Assembly (NCBI RefSeq): GCF_000423445.1
Contig: NZ_AUHZ01000014.1
Coordinates: forward strand, 1-64,000
DNA length: 64,000 bases
Direction of reading: 5' to 3'
Origin: Acidipropionibacterium thoenii DSM 20276
GTDB lineage: Bacteria; Actinomycetota; Actinomycetes; Propionibacteriales; Propionibacteriaceae
Below the pieces are notes generated by a model that saw only the letters and a list, made by a program, of their open reading frames with translations, was not told the DNA's origin and searched no databases. Both the position numbers and the translations under genes were made by a program. This document shows positions 26,382 through 35,446 of the stretch, one piece after another (position 1 is the first letter of the stretch; each line of letters starts with the position of its first letter).

Positions 26382-27302
26382 TCACACCAGGGTGACGGCG
26401 CTTCCGTCCTCGAGGTAACCGCGGAACATGTCGGTGCTGTTGAAACCGAGCAGGGTGCGCCCGGTCGCGTCCACGGCGATGACGCCGCCGGTGGCCTGCG
26501 CGCCGCTGAGCTCCTCGGCGAAGGTGCGGCGCACCGCCTCCTCGACGCCGACTCCCTGGTAGCGGATCCGCGCAGCGATGTCGTGTGCCACCACGCCGCG
26601 CATGAAGGCCTCCCCCTGCCCGGTGCACGAGACCGCCACGACGCCGTCGCGGGCAAAGGTCCCCGCCCCGATCACCGGGGTGTCCCCCACCCGGCCGACC
26701 GCCTGGTTGGCGATCCCGCCGGTGGAGGTGGCCGCGGCGAGATGACCGGTCACATCCCTGGCGACCGCGCCAACGGTCCCGTGCCGGGGCCCGGAGGTGG
26801 CCGCGTCCTGCAGCCGGTGAAGCTGCTCCAGCCGGGCCGGTGTCACGAAGTAGTCGGGCTCGACCGTCTCCAGTCCCCACTCGGCGATCCGGTCGGAGGA
26901 CGGCGAGACGATGAGGGCGTGCCGGGTCTGCTCCATCACCGCGCGAGCCGCCAGGACCGGATTTCGTGCGAACCGGGACGCCGCCACCGCTCCGGCGCGG
27001 CCGTCACCGGCCATCACCGAGAAGTCGAGCTCGGCGCTTCCCGAGGAGGTGAGCGCCGCACCACGGCCGGCGTTGAACAGCGGGTCGTTCTCGAGCTCGA
27101 TCACCGCGCTGGTCACCGCCTCGAGGGCCGGACCACCGGCTGAGAGAACCCGCTGTCCTGCCACCAGGGCCCGGCGCAGTCCGGCGTGGTACTCGGCGGC
27201 CTCCGCATCGGTCAGCGCATGACTGCGCGATCCGGCGCCGCCGTGCACGGCCAGCGAGTAGGCCGTCTTCGGCGTGCCAGCAGGGATGGCTTGAAGTTCC
27301 AC
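26382..27302 (-). CDS. Isoaspartyl peptidase / plant-type L-asparaginase (Ntn hydrolase)
   Basis: 306 residues from a GTG at 27302, chosen because GAAGGAG lies five bases upstream. The conserved N-terminus (LAVHGGAGS), the dipeptide HGTVGAVARD that holds the catalytic threonine (about T176, exposed by self-cleavage) and GTGGI-like STGGI(A/Y) with GDTPVIGAGT identify the family. It removes isoaspartate from damaged peptides and splits L-asparagine. It has no signal peptide, so it acts in the cytoplasm. The gene follows the GH4 gene by about 150 bases in the same direction. Confidence 0.88.
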   Translation of the reverse strand: MELQAIPAGTPKTAYSLAVHGGAGSRSHALTDAEAAEYHAGLRRALVAGQRVLSAGGPALEAVTSAVIELENDPLFNAGRGAALTSSGSAELDFSVMAGDGRAGAVAASRFARNPVLAARAVMEQTRHALIVSPSSDRIAEWGLETVEPDYFVTPARLEQLHRLQDAATSGPRHGTVGAVARDVTGHLAAATSTGGIANQAVGRVGDTPVIGAGTFARDGVVAVSCTGQGEAFMRGVVAHDIAARIRYQGVGVEEAVRRTFAEELSGAQATGGVIAVDATGRTLLGFNSTDMFRGYLEDGSAVTLV

Positions 27303-27453
27303 GAGATCTCCTTCGTCGAGGTGCAAGAGCGGGCGCTGACCTGGGGTCGGCCGTGGTGGTCCACCGACTGCCGGGCAGTCCTGCAGGGCCAGTCCTACAG
27401 CACCGCTGTCCGGGGCCGCAGCCCACCGGTCATCATCCCAGCGTCGTCGGCGA

Positions 27454-28755
27454 TCACTCCTGCGGCCAGAAGGCCTCGGTCAGCTTCTCGGCGATCTCCA
27501 CCGACCCCACCAGAGGGTGCTTGGCCAGCGCCTCGAAGGCCAGCCCGCGATCCTGCTCCAGGACGGCGCGGATCGCCAGCTGCTCAACGGCCTTCATCTG
27601 CATCATCAACCCCAGCTCGGCCCCACCGGGCGGCTCGGTCGACAGCGGATGGGCCCCTGCGGCGTCCACCAGGCAGGGAACCTCGATCACCGCATCGGAC
27701 GGCAGTGCGGCCAGGGTGTGGCCGTTGCGCACATTGACGACCATCTCAGCCCGCTCACCCAGCGCAATGGCGCGCATCAGGGCCAGCGCCACCCGCTCGT
27801 ACCCGCCGCCCGTCAGGTCGGGGCGCTCCTCACCCTCGTCACGGGCCTCGGCCATATAGGTCGCCTCCCGCTCGTCGTGGGTCGCCGTCCACAGCTCCAG
27901 CGCCCGCGCCGGCTCGGCGGTGGCGGCGCGATAGAACCGGCTCTGCTGAGCTTGCAGGAACTCCCCGCGGGTGGCGTCGGCCGACAGGATGGACGCCACC
28001 GCCTCGCGATTGCAGTACCAGTAGTAGAGGTACTCGTTGGGCAGTGCTCCGAGCCGCTGCATCCACTCGATGGGGAAGACGTCGGCCTCCTCCAGGCGCG
28101 CCAGCTTCTCGGGTTCGGCGAGCACCTCGGCGACCAGATCGCGCCCGTGGTACCAGGCGTGCCGCAGCCAGCCCAGGTGGTTGAGCCCGACGTAGTCCAG
28201 GGACAGTTCGAATTCGCTGGCCCCGTACAGCGCCCCGACCCGGTTGCCCAGTCCCGAGGGGGTGTCGCAGATCCCGATCACCCGCTGGCCCAGCACGGTC
28301 TGCATGAGCTCGGTCATGATCCCGGCCGGATTGGTGAAGTTGATGACGAAGGCCTTCGGCGCCTCGGCGGCGACGGTCCGGGCGATCTCCAGAGCCACCG
28401 GGCCGGTCCGCAGCGCGAAGGCGATCCCGGCCGCGCCGGTGGTCTCCTGGCCCAGCACTCCCAGATCCAGCGCGGCGCGCTCATCGTGGACCCGGCCCGC
28501 CAGTCCCCCGACCCGGATCGCCGAGAAGACGAAGTCGGCCCCCCGCACCGCCTCGGCGAGATCGGTCGTGGTGTGCAGGGTGGGCCCGGGGCGATCCCCC
28601 TGGGCCTGGGTCAGGACGTTCCTGATGACCTGGAGTCGATCGGCCTCGGTGTCGTGGAGCCACAGATCATCGATGAGATCACCGTGCTGGGACAGCAGGG
28701 CATTGAAGACCAGCGGCACACGAAACCCGCCGCCACCGAGCAGAGCCAGCTTCAT
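27454..28755 (-). CDS. GH4 family NAD-dependent 6-phospho-beta-glucosidase
   Basis: 433 residues. The N-terminal nucleotide-binding loop is LALLGGGGFRVP. GH4 hallmarks follow: FINFTNPAG-type VINFTNPAGIMTE, GICDTPSGLGNRV (the cysteine region that binds the metal) and YVGLNHLGW. GH4 enzymes use NAD and a divalent metal to cleave phosphorylated glucosides imported by a phosphotransferase system. No PTS gene is nearby in the window. Specificity for beta- over alpha-glucosides is inferred from overall resemblance. Confidence 0.87.
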   Translation of the reverse strand: MKLALLGGGGFRVPLVFNALLSQHGDLIDDLWLHDTEADRLQVIRNVLTQAQGDRPGPTLHTTTDLAEAVRGADFVFSAIRVGGLAGRVHDERAALDLGVLGQETTGAAGIAFALRTGPVALEIARTVAAEAPKAFVINFTNPAGIMTELMQTVLGQRVIGICDTPSGLGNRVGALYGASEFELSLDYVGLNHLGWLRHAWYHGRDLVAEVLAEPEKLARLEEADVFPIEWMQRLGALPNEYLYYWYCNREAVASILSADATRGEFLQAQQSRFYRAATAEPARALELWTATHDEREATYMAEARDEGEERPDLTGGGYERVALALMRAIALGERAEMVVNVRNGHTLAALPSDAVIEVPCLVDAAGAHPLSTEPPGGAELGLMMQMKAVEQLAIRAVLEQDRGLAFEALAKHPLVGSVEIAEKLTEAFWPQE

Positions 28756-28936
28756 ACCGTCATCCTCACGCCTGTCGCCTCACGTCTCGTCCTCGACCCG
28801 ACCGGTCATGGCGCCCGACCCGGACTGCGGCACCCCGCCACAACCGCGGTCAACTGCGCCGCCAGACGTCGGCGAGCATAGTCGAGACGCCGGCGGAACC
28901 GGCCCCGTGAGGACCTCTCCCGCCTAGGCTGCCCTC

Positions 28937-29737
28937 ATGGTGAAAGCGGAGCGCATCCCGAAGAAGATCTACGAGCGTGAACTCAAGAAGCTGCAGGCGA
29001 AGCTCGTCGACATGCAGGCCTGGGTCCAGGAGTCCGGAGCCCGCATCGTCGTCATCTTCGAGGGACGGGACGCCGCGGGCAAGGGCTCGACCATCAAGCG
29101 GGTCAGCGAGTACCTCAACCCCCGTGTGACACGCATCGTCGCCCTTCCCACCCCGACCGAGCGCGAGAAGACGCAGTGGTACTTCCAGCGCTACGTGGCG
29201 CACCTGCCGGCCGCCGGGGAGATCGTCCTGATGGACCGTTCTTGGTACAACCGCGCCGGGGTGGAGAAGGTGATGGGCTACTGCACCACCGACGAGTACC
29301 AACGCTTCCTCCGCCAGGCGCCGATCTTCGAACGGATGCTCGTCGAGGACGGCATCATCCTGCTGAAGTACTGGTTCAGCGTCTCCGATGTGGAGCAGGA
29401 GAACAGGTTCAGGTCACGGGCCGACGACCCGATGCGCCGCTGGAAGCTCAGCCCCAACGACATGGTCTCCATCACCAAATGGGAGGACTACTCCCGGGCC
29501 AAGGACGCCATGCTGATCCACACCGACATTCCCGAGGCCCGCTGGTTCGACGTCGACAACGAGGACAAGCGCCGCGGCCGGCTCAACATGATCCACCACC
29601 TGCTGAGCCAGGTGCCCTACACCGACATCGAGAGAGCGCCGATCGAGATCCCGAGTCGTCCGCCCTCCAAGGGGTACGAGCGCCCACCGCTCTCGCAGAC
29701 CCGGCGAGTCCCCGACTTCGCCGCCACCCTGCTCTGA
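28937..29737 (+). CDS. ppk2: Polyphosphate kinase 2
   Basis: 266 residues. Walker A is EGRDAAGKGST (42-52), Walker B is in EIVLMDRSWYNRAGVEKVMG, and the lid region follows (FRSRADDPMRRWKLSPND). Length and motifs match one-domain PPK2 enzymes, which move phosphate between polyphosphate and nucleotides, usually making GTP or ATP from GDP or ADP. The gene is divergent from GH4 and apparently stands alone. Its last 60 or so bases are copied 9.1 kb downstream (see repeats). Confidence 0.92.
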   Translation: MVKAERIPKKIYERELKKLQAKLVDMQAWVQESGARIVVIFEGRDAAGKGSTIKRVSEYLNPRVTRIVALPTPTEREKTQWYFQRYVAHLPAAGEIVLMDRSWYNRAGVEKVMGYCTTDEYQRFLRQAPIFERMLVEDGIILLKYWFSVSDVEQENRFRSRADDPMRRWKLSPNDMVSITKWEDYSRAKDAMLIHTDIPEARWFDVDNEDKRRGRLNMIHHLLSQVPYTDIERAPIEIPSRPPSKGYERPPLSQTRRVPDFAATLL

Positions 29738-29744
29738 CCTGCGG
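29678..29744 (+). repeat. Direct repeat copy 1: 3' end of ppk2
   Basis: Covers the codons for the C-terminal RPPLSQTRRVPDFAATLL, the stop and a few bases after. About 67 bases match 38,811-38,877 with around five differences. It lies immediately before the sugar cassette. Confidence 0.8.
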
Positions 29745-29817
29745 AGCTCCTCCAGTTGGTGGCCGCCGGCTCTGATGAGGGCCGGCGAAATGGACCGGAG
29801 TCCACAGCAGAAAGTCG

Positions 29818-29847
29818 TTGACAGCCCAGAATCTACAGCAGTAGAGT
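29818..29847 (+). promoter_or_regulatory. Promoter of the sugar ABC transporter operon
   Basis: TTGACA (29,818-29,823), 18 bases, then TAGAGT (29,842-29,847). It lies about 80 bases before the first permease start. The -10 overlaps the right half of a palindromic operator. Confidence 0.6.
29830..29847 (+). promoter_or_regulatory. Probable LacI-type operator, copy 1
   Basis: AATCTAC-AGCA-GTAGAGT, with perfect arms TCTAC/GTAGA at 29,832-29,845. The same 18-base pattern occurs once more, upstream of the alpha-galactosidase gene. Its overlap with the -10 box fits repression. The regulator is probably the LacI protein at 34,026-35,048. Confidence 0.6.
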
Positions 29848-29925
29848 CGGGGCCGCGTGGTCCCCTCGGACTGCGTGCAGTATGCGACGCGTGGCGCTGG
29901 AGCCACGGGGAGGGGCACAACGCAC

Positions 29926-30885
29926 GTGGCTCAGATCTCATCGGCGCAGGAACAGGCGGATCCCTCGATGGGTCCGCGGTCGAGGCGGTCGGCAAGGCAG
30001 CTGCGCCGCAGACGCCGCAGACCCAGCGACTACCTCTACTTCGTCCTGTTCGCCGGACCGAATGTCGCCCTCATCACGGCATTCGTCTACTACCCGCTGT
30101 TCATGAATCTCAACTACTCCAGGCTCAACTGGCGCATCGGTGCCGACACGGCCAAGGTCATCGGTCTGGACAACTACAAGGAGTTCTTCACCTCGCCCAC
30201 CGGCCTGTCGGTGTGGAAGGTCACCCTCATCTTCACGGTGTGCACGGTGCTCGGCTCGATGATCCTCGGACTCATCATGGCCGTCGTGGTCAACCAGAAG
30301 CTCCCTGGCACCACCTTCACCCGCACCGCTCTGTTCTCCCCCTACGTGCTCTCGGGGGTCGGCGTGGCTCTGGTGTGGTCGTTCATGTTCGACCCGCAGA
30401 TGGGCATCCTGCGCTACGTCTTCGAGTGGTTCGGCAAGTCCTCACCCCAGTGGTTCCTCCACGACAACACCACCCTCACCGCAGCGATCATCGTCTACGT
30501 CTGGAAGTACCTGGGCTACTGCACGGTGCTGTTCTTCGCAGGGCTCCAGTCCATCCCCCAGGACCTCTTGGAGGCGGCCAGGATGGACGGCGCCTCCAAG
30601 GCGCAGACCTTCTTCCGCGTCACCCTGCCCCTGCTGAGCCCGACCACCTTCTTCCTGATGGTCTCGATGACCCTCAATGCCATGCAGGCCTTCGACATCC
30701 TGCAGATCCTCAAACCCACCGGTGAGGGCGTCAACACCTTCGTCTTCGAGATCTACCGGCAGTCCTTCGGCATCTACCAGCGCGCCGGCTACGCCTCAGC
30801 CATCTCGGTGGTGCTCTTCCTCACCTTGGCGCTGATCACAGTGATCCAGTTCAGATTCGTCGACCGGAAGGTGCACTACGCATGA
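29926..30885 (+). CDS. ABC sugar transporter permease (MalF/UgpA type)
   Basis: 319 residues from a GTG at 29926, chosen because GGGGAGGGG lies nine bases upstream; an ATG at 29968 is the alternative. After a very arginine-rich N-terminus (ARQLRRRRRRPSD) come six membrane segments and the permease EAA loop near 237-255 (EAARMDGASKAQTFFRVTLP), which docks the ATPase. It forms the channel together with the next gene, which overlaps it by four bases. No ATPase gene lies nearby; actinobacteria often share one MsiK-type ATPase among several such transporters. Confidence 0.88.
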   Translation: MAQISSAQEQADPSMGPRSRRSARQLRRRRRRPSDYLYFVLFAGPNVALITAFVYYPLFMNLNYSRLNWRIGADTAKVIGLDNYKEFFTSPTGLSVWKVTLIFTVCTVLGSMILGLIMAVVVNQKLPGTTFTRTALFSPYVLSGVGVALVWSFMFDPQMGILRYVFEWFGKSSPQWFLHDNTTLTAAIIVYVWKYLGYCTVLFFAGLQSIPQDLLEAARMDGASKAQTFFRVTLPLLSPTTFFLMVSMTLNAMQAFDILQILKPTGEGVNTFVFEIYRQSFGIYQRAGYASAISVVLFLTLALITVIQFRFVDRKVHYA

Positions 30886-31778
30886 GCACAACCACCGGGT
30901 CGCTGCCGACGCCCTCCAGGCACCGGTCCTCCGGCCGCCGGACAGACAGCAGACGCGCACTCTCCGCCACCCTCACCGGCTACCTGCCGATGATCCTGGC
31001 CCTCATCGTGATCGCCTTCCCACTGCTGTGGATGCTCTCCTCATCCTTCAAGGCCAGCTCGGAGATCGTCACCGCCAATCCCAGCTTCCTGCCCCACCGC
31101 CCCACACTGCGCAACTACGCAGACGTGGCCGGTGCCCTTCCGATCGGAAGACTGTTCGCCAACAGTGCGGTCGTCACCATCGTTGGCGGCGGCGTGAAGC
31201 TGCTGCTGGCCATCACCACCGCCTATGCGGTCGTCTTCATCGACACCATCTGGTCGAAGTTCGTCTTCGCCTTCGTCCTCGCCGCCCTGATGTTCCCGGG
31301 AGAGGCGGCGATCATCCCGAACTACATCACCATCGCCACGATGGGCGGGCGCAACACCCTGTGGGGAATCATCCTCCCCGGCCTCGGATCGGCATTCGGC
31401 ACATTCCTCATGCGGCAACAGTTCCTGACGCTCCCGCGCAGCCTGCTGGAGGCCGCCGAGATCGACGGTGCCGGCCACTGGCGCAAGTTGTGGCGCATCG
31501 TCGTGCCGGTCTCGATCCCCACCATCGCCACCGTCGGACTCATCACCATCGTCACCGAGTGGAACTCCTACCTGTGGCCCCTCATCATCACCGACACCCC
31601 GTCGCACATGACCCTTCCGGTGGGTCTGAACCTGCTGAAGTCCGCCGAGTCCAGCACCGGGGTCTACGGGACGCTGATGGCCGGCGCCACCCTGATCATC
31701 GTCCCCATCCTCATCATCTTCGCCGCTCTGCAGAAGTACATCGTCGCCGGCCTCACCCAGGGCGCTGTGAAGGAGTAG
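30882..31778 (+). CDS. ABC sugar transporter permease (MalG/UgpE type)
   Basis: 298 residues, with the start inside the stop of the first permease. Membrane segments begin at LIVIAFPLLWMLSSSFK. The EAA loop is EAAEIDGAGHWRKLWRIVVP near 190-209. Together with the first permease it makes the membrane channel for a carbohydrate. The gene is followed by 67 bases and the binding-protein gene. Confidence 0.9.
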   Translation: MSTTTGSLPTPSRHRSSGRRTDSRRALSATLTGYLPMILALIVIAFPLLWMLSSSFKASSEIVTANPSFLPHRPTLRNYADVAGALPIGRLFANSAVVTIVGGGVKLLLAITTAYAVVFIDTIWSKFVFAFVLAALMFPGEAAIIPNYITIATMGGRNTLWGIILPGLGSAFGTFLMRQQFLTLPRSLLEAAEIDGAGHWRKLWRIVVPVSIPTIATVGLITIVTEWNSYLWPLIITDTPSHMTLPVGLNLLKSAESSTGVYGTLMAGATLIIVPILIIFAALQKYIVAGLTQGAVKE

Positions 31779-31845
31779 CGGCACGCGCCGGCACGCGCCC
31801 CACGTTCGTGATCCATCCCGCAATGCATCATCTGAAAGGAACCCT

Positions 31846-33162
31846 GTGAACAGATTCGGAAAGGCGCTCACGGTCGGCATCGCTGCCACCGTCGCCCTCG
31901 CCATGACCGGTTGCGGCCCCGACACCTCGGGATCGGCCGGCTCATCACCCAGCTCCACCACCGACTTCTCCGGCGTCCAGCCCGCGAAGGAGATCTCGTT
32001 CTGGGGCAACCACCCTGGTAACTCGATCGCCTTCGAGACCGAGATGGCCAAGAAGTTCCAGAAGAAGACCGGCATCAAGGTCAATATCGTCTCCGCCGGA
32101 TCCAACTACGACGAGGTGGCTCAGAAGTTCCAGACCGCTCAGGTCGGCGGCGGTGCCGGCGACCTGGTCGTCGTCTCGGACGCCACCTGGTTCGGCGCCC
32201 ATCTCAACGGCTCCATCGCGCCGGTCGACGAGGTCTTCAAGGCCGCCAAGCTGGACACCAGCAGCTACTACAAGTCGCTCTACGACGACTACAGCTACGA
32301 GGGCGCCCACTACGCCGTGCCCTACGCCCGCTCCCTGCTGGTCTACATCTACGACAAGGACGCGTTCAAGAAGGCCGGGTTGCCCGACAAGGCGCCGGCC
32401 ACCTGGGACCAGGTGGAGCAGTACTCCAAGAAGCTGAAGGCGGCCAATCCCAAGCAGATTCCCTTCACCTGGGCCAGCGACACCTCATACGTCTCCTGGG
32501 GAGTCACCAGTCTGCTGTGGGCCAATGGCGGCGATTGGAGCAACAAGTGGGACTTCTCGCCGATGACCAGCGACAAGACCATCTCCTCCCTGACCTTCGC
32601 CCAGGACTCCGTCAAGCAGGGATGGGCCCAGGTGCTCAACGGCGACCCGTCAACGGTCTTCGGCTCCGGCGCGATAGCGCAGATGATCAACTCCTCCGGT
32701 GGTATCTCGGGGATCAAGGGCGCCGCGAAGTTCAATGTCGGCGTCGGCGTGCTGCCCACCGGGCTCACCGGTGACACGAAGATCGTGCCCTCCGGCGGCG
32801 CAGGTCTGGCCATCAACGCCAAGACCACCCCCGCGAAGAAGCTCGCCGCGGCCATGTTCGCCGACTACCTGACGAGCTCGGCCAACACCGTCGACTTCTC
32901 CCAGATCACCGGCTACGTCCCGGTGCGCACCGACGCCGACACCGCCTCGCTCACTGCCGCCAATCCCGACTTCCAGGCCGTCCTCGACTCCCTGAAGCGC
33001 CTCAGGCCGCAGAGCTACGCGCGAGTGCTGGTGCCCGGCGGCGCCAGCACCCTCGACTCCAGCCTGATGAAGATCCTGGTCGACAAGGCGGACGTCAAGC
33101 AGACCATGACGGCGGCCCAGACCACCATCAAGGGCGACTACGAGCAGAATGTCAAGAAGTAA
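31846..33162 (+). CDS. Sugar-binding lipoprotein of the ABC transporter
   Basis: 438 residues from a GTG with AAAGGAA upstream. The signal peptide ends in the lipobox LAMTGC, so the protein is lipid-anchored outside the membrane. A serine/threonine-rich linker precedes the type I extracellular solute-binding domain (ISFWGNHPGNSIAFETEMAK, GAGDLVVVSDATWFG, YAVPYARSLLVYIYDKDAF). The family binds oligosaccharides and passes them to the permeases. The alpha-galactosidase in the same regulon suggests an alpha-galactoside ligand, which is inference. Confidence 0.9.
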   Translation: MNRFGKALTVGIAATVALAMTGCGPDTSGSAGSSPSSTTDFSGVQPAKEISFWGNHPGNSIAFETEMAKKFQKKTGIKVNIVSAGSNYDEVAQKFQTAQVGGGAGDLVVVSDATWFGAHLNGSIAPVDEVFKAAKLDTSSYYKSLYDDYSYEGAHYAVPYARSLLVYIYDKDAFKKAGLPDKAPATWDQVEQYSKKLKAANPKQIPFTWASDTSYVSWGVTSLLWANGGDWSNKWDFSPMTSDKTISSLTFAQDSVKQGWAQVLNGDPSTVFGSGAIAQMINSSGGISGIKGAAKFNVGVGVLPTGLTGDTKIVPSGGAGLAINAKTTPAKKLAAAMFADYLTSSANTVDFSQITGYVPVRTDADTASLTAANPDFQAVLDSLKRLRPQSYARVLVPGGASTLDSSLMKILVDKADVKQTMTAAQTTIKGDYEQNVKK

Positions 33163-33199
33163 CCCACCGGTCACCGGCATCGACCCATAGATGCCACGC

Positions 33200-33244
33200 G
33201 GTCTCCTCGGTGCCCCACACTCTCAGGGCGCCGAGGAGACCTTT
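33200..33244 (+). terminator. Hairpin terminator after the transporter genes
   Basis: A perfect stem GGTCTCCTCGG/CCGAGGAGACC with extra pairing in the middle (TGCCC/GGGCG), followed by TTTC. It lies 37 bases after the binding-protein stop and before the phosphodiesterase start. Read-through may still supply the downstream gene. Confidence 0.75.
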
Positions 33245-33283
33245 CGGCGCATCAGCACATCCTCAACCGCAAAGCGATCAACC

Positions 33284-34009
33284 ATGACAGACGTCCACGC
33301 CCACCGCGGTCTCAACCGCCAAGCCCCCGAGAACACCATCGCCGCCTTCGAGAAGGCCTACTCCGCCGGTGTCCGGTGGATCGAGACCGACACCGACGTC
33401 ATCGCCGACGGCACCCCGATCGTCATGCATGACGCCGCCACCGACCGGACCACCGACCGCCCCGGCTCGATCTACGACCTCACCTCGTCCGACCTCGGGA
33501 CGCTGGACGCCGGCTCCTGGTTCTCCACCGAGTTCGCCGGGGAACCGGTACCGACCCTGCATCAGCTGATCGACTTCCTCAACGGCCATCCGATGAATCT
33601 CAACCTGGAGCTCAAGGGCAACCAGCAGGGCGGCCGGCAGGCGATCGCACTGGTCGAGGCGGCCATCACCGAACTGAATCGTCTGGATCCCAGCATCGAG
33701 GTGATCGTCTCCTCCTTCGCCCCCCTGCAGCTGGCCGAGATGTCCCGGCGCACAGACCGGTTCGCCCTCGCCCTGCTGGCCGACAGCCGGGACCTGCGTG
33801 CGAACTGGCGGGCGACCATCGAGTTGTGCGGGGCCACCCTGATCCATCCCAGTACCACGCTGGCCACCCACGAGGCGGTGGACGAGTACCTGGCGGCCGG
33901 GCTCAGGGTCAATGTCTGGACCATCAATGACCTGGGCACCGCGAACAAGTACCGCAACTGGGGATGTGGCGTCATCACCGACATCGCCGACCAGATGATC
34001 GGGTTCTGA
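33284..34009 (+). CDS. Glycerophosphodiester phosphodiesterase
   Basis: 241 residues from the ATG at 33284. The GDPD signature is complete: AHRG near residue 6-9 with ENT following, then ETDTDVIADGTPIVMHD and LNLELKG. These residues bind the metal and cut glycerophosphodiesters to glycerol-3-phosphate and an alcohol. There is no signal peptide, so it acts inside the cell. It follows the transporter terminator and runs into the convergent LacI gene with a gap of 16 bases. The upstream ribosome site is weak. Its presence in a sugar cassette suggests that the imported compound may contain a glycerophosphate link. Confidence 0.87.
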   Translation: MTDVHAHRGLNRQAPENTIAAFEKAYSAGVRWIETDTDVIADGTPIVMHDAATDRTTDRPGSIYDLTSSDLGTLDAGSWFSTEFAGEPVPTLHQLIDFLNGHPMNLNLELKGNQQGGRQAIALVEAAITELNRLDPSIEVIVSSFAPLQLAEMSRRTDRFALALLADSRDLRANWRATIELCGATLIHPSTTLATHEAVDEYLAAGLRVNVWTINDLGTANKYRNWGCGVITDIADQMIGF

Positions 34010-34025
34010 GCAGCAGCAACGACGG

Positions 34026-35048
34026 CTACTCCAGGCTCTCCTGGTCCTGATGGCAACCGCACGACGCCCTCACCTGGAGGGTCATCGGAAACAGCGTCCG
34101 CGTGCCTGGCTCCGGCGGCCCGGTCAGCGCCGCTATCGCCGCCTCGGCCATCGCCTCGAAGGGCTGTCGGACGGTGGTCAGCGGTGGCCAGCTGTAGGCC
34201 GTCTCAGCAGTACCGTCCAGGCTCACGACCGCGACGTCGTCGGGGATCCGCAGGCGGCGCTGATGCAGAGCATGCATCACCCCTATCGCGATCTGGTCCG
34301 AGGCCGCGAAGATCGCGGTCGGCGGCTCGGGCCGGTCGAGAAGGTCCTGAGCCCCCTGGTGGCCGCCGCCGCGATCCCAGGCCGTGATCGCCGGCGACAG
34401 CAGCGGCAGCTGCCGCTCCTCCAGGACCGCCTGCCAGGCGTCCCGGCGGAAGTCCGCGCGATCGTCGGGCAGCGGCCCTCCGACGTAGCCGATCCTGATG
34501 TGACCGTGACCGACCAGATGCTCGGTGGCCAGCCGTGCCCCCATCGCGAGATCGGCGCCGAAGGCGGGAATCTCTCCGACCGGTGTGGAGCGGTCGAGCA
34601 GCACCCTGGGGATGCGAGGGTCTCCGGCCTGGTAGAGCTCAGTGTTCACCAGACGGCAGTTGAAGATGAGACTGTCAACGCCGCGGTTGACCAGGCTTGC
34701 GACCACCTCCTTCTCGGTGCCCGCGTCCTCATGGGTGATGCTCAGCAGAATCGAGCTCGCTCGGCGCCGGGCGGCCACGTCGATGGCGTCGACGAACTCG
34801 CTGAAGTACGCATTGAGGATCTCGGGCACGACGACCCCGATCAGCCCGGTTGAACCGGTCTTGAGCGCGCGAGCCGAGGGATTGGGATGATATCCCAGCT
34901 CTCTGATGGCCTCCAGGACTCGTCTGCGAGTCTGGCTGGCCACCGGCCTCGGCCCGTTGTTGACCACATAGCTGACGACCGCGGTCGAGACCCCGGCCCG
35001 ACGGGCCACATCCGCCCGTGTCGTGGGTCTGCTCTCCCCGCTGGTCAC
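34026..35048 (-). CDS. LacI-family transcriptional regulator of the sugar cassette
   Basis: 340 residues. The N-terminal helix-turn-helix is TRADVARRAGVSTAVVSYVV (about 10-29) with the hinge helix NPSARALKTGSTGLIG. The rest is a periplasmic-binding-like sensor domain (GIVVPEI-type GVVVPEILNAYFSE, DLAMGARLATEHLVGHGH, IFAASDQIAIGVMHAL). It is transcribed away from the alpha-galactosidase gene and convergent to the transporter side. It probably represses both through the AATCTAC(N4)GTAGAGT sites and is released by a sugar. The C-terminus has an unusual CGCH. Confidence 0.88.
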   Translation of the reverse strand: MTSGESRPTTRADVARRAGVSTAVVSYVVNNGPRPVASQTRRRVLEAIRELGYHPNPSARALKTGSTGLIGVVVPEILNAYFSEFVDAIDVAARRRASSILLSITHEDAGTEKEVVASLVNRGVDSLIFNCRLVNTELYQAGDPRIPRVLLDRSTPVGEIPAFGADLAMGARLATEHLVGHGHIRIGYVGGPLPDDRADFRRDAWQAVLEERQLPLLSPAITAWDRGGGHQGAQDLLDRPEPPTAIFAASDQIAIGVMHALHQRRLRIPDDVAVVSLDGTAETAYSWPPLTTVRQPFEAMAEAAIAALTGPPEPGTRTLFPMTLQVRASCGCHQDQESLE

Positions 35049-35446
35049 GTACCTCTCCTTGCTGTGGACACGGACTCCGGCAACCGGACTCGACGCACTG
35101 AGGAATCATGCGACGAGCGCCTCGGGCCGCACCCCGCGATCACCGAGGATTGTATCGGTGCTGTCTCGAGCGCCGCCGTCGCGTCGGGATCATCGGGCTA
35201 CCTTCAGGTCGCCACATCCTGACGCGCTGGTCACGCGGGTCGGTGGTCCCTGAAGCGCCCTGGTGTGGGAGCTGAGAGCAGCCGCGTCGGCCGGCCTGTG
35301 GAGGCCACCACGGGCGATGGGTGCACGCTCCACGTCATCTGAGGGCGACGTCTCCCAATCTACTTGAGTAGAGTAGTGGCTGCCCGCTCGATTCCCGACC
35401 GTGCTGGGACAGCTGCCAACCCCATGAGGCAAGGAGCACCGAGGCC
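35049..35446. promoter_or_regulatory. Divergent region between lacI and the alpha-galactosidase gene
   Basis: About 400 bases. It contains the second operator at 35,357-35,374 and GAC-type -35 sequence near 35,345, but no strong promoter pair. AAGGAG at 35,431 serves the GTG start of the alpha-galactosidase gene. Nothing else was recognised. Confidence 0.4.
35357..35374 (+). promoter_or_regulatory. Probable LacI-type operator, copy 2
   Basis: AATCTAC-TTGA-GTAGAGT with perfect arms TCTAC/GTAGA at 35,359-35,372. It is identical to copy 1 outside the four-base centre. It sits 75-90 bases before the alpha-galactosidase start. Confidence 0.6.

Noticed and set aside
29764-29787. CGCCGGC/GCCGGCG hairpin after ppk2 as a terminator
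   Set aside because: The stem is short with a ten-base loop and is followed by A's, not T's, on the plus strand. Such stems are common at this GC content.
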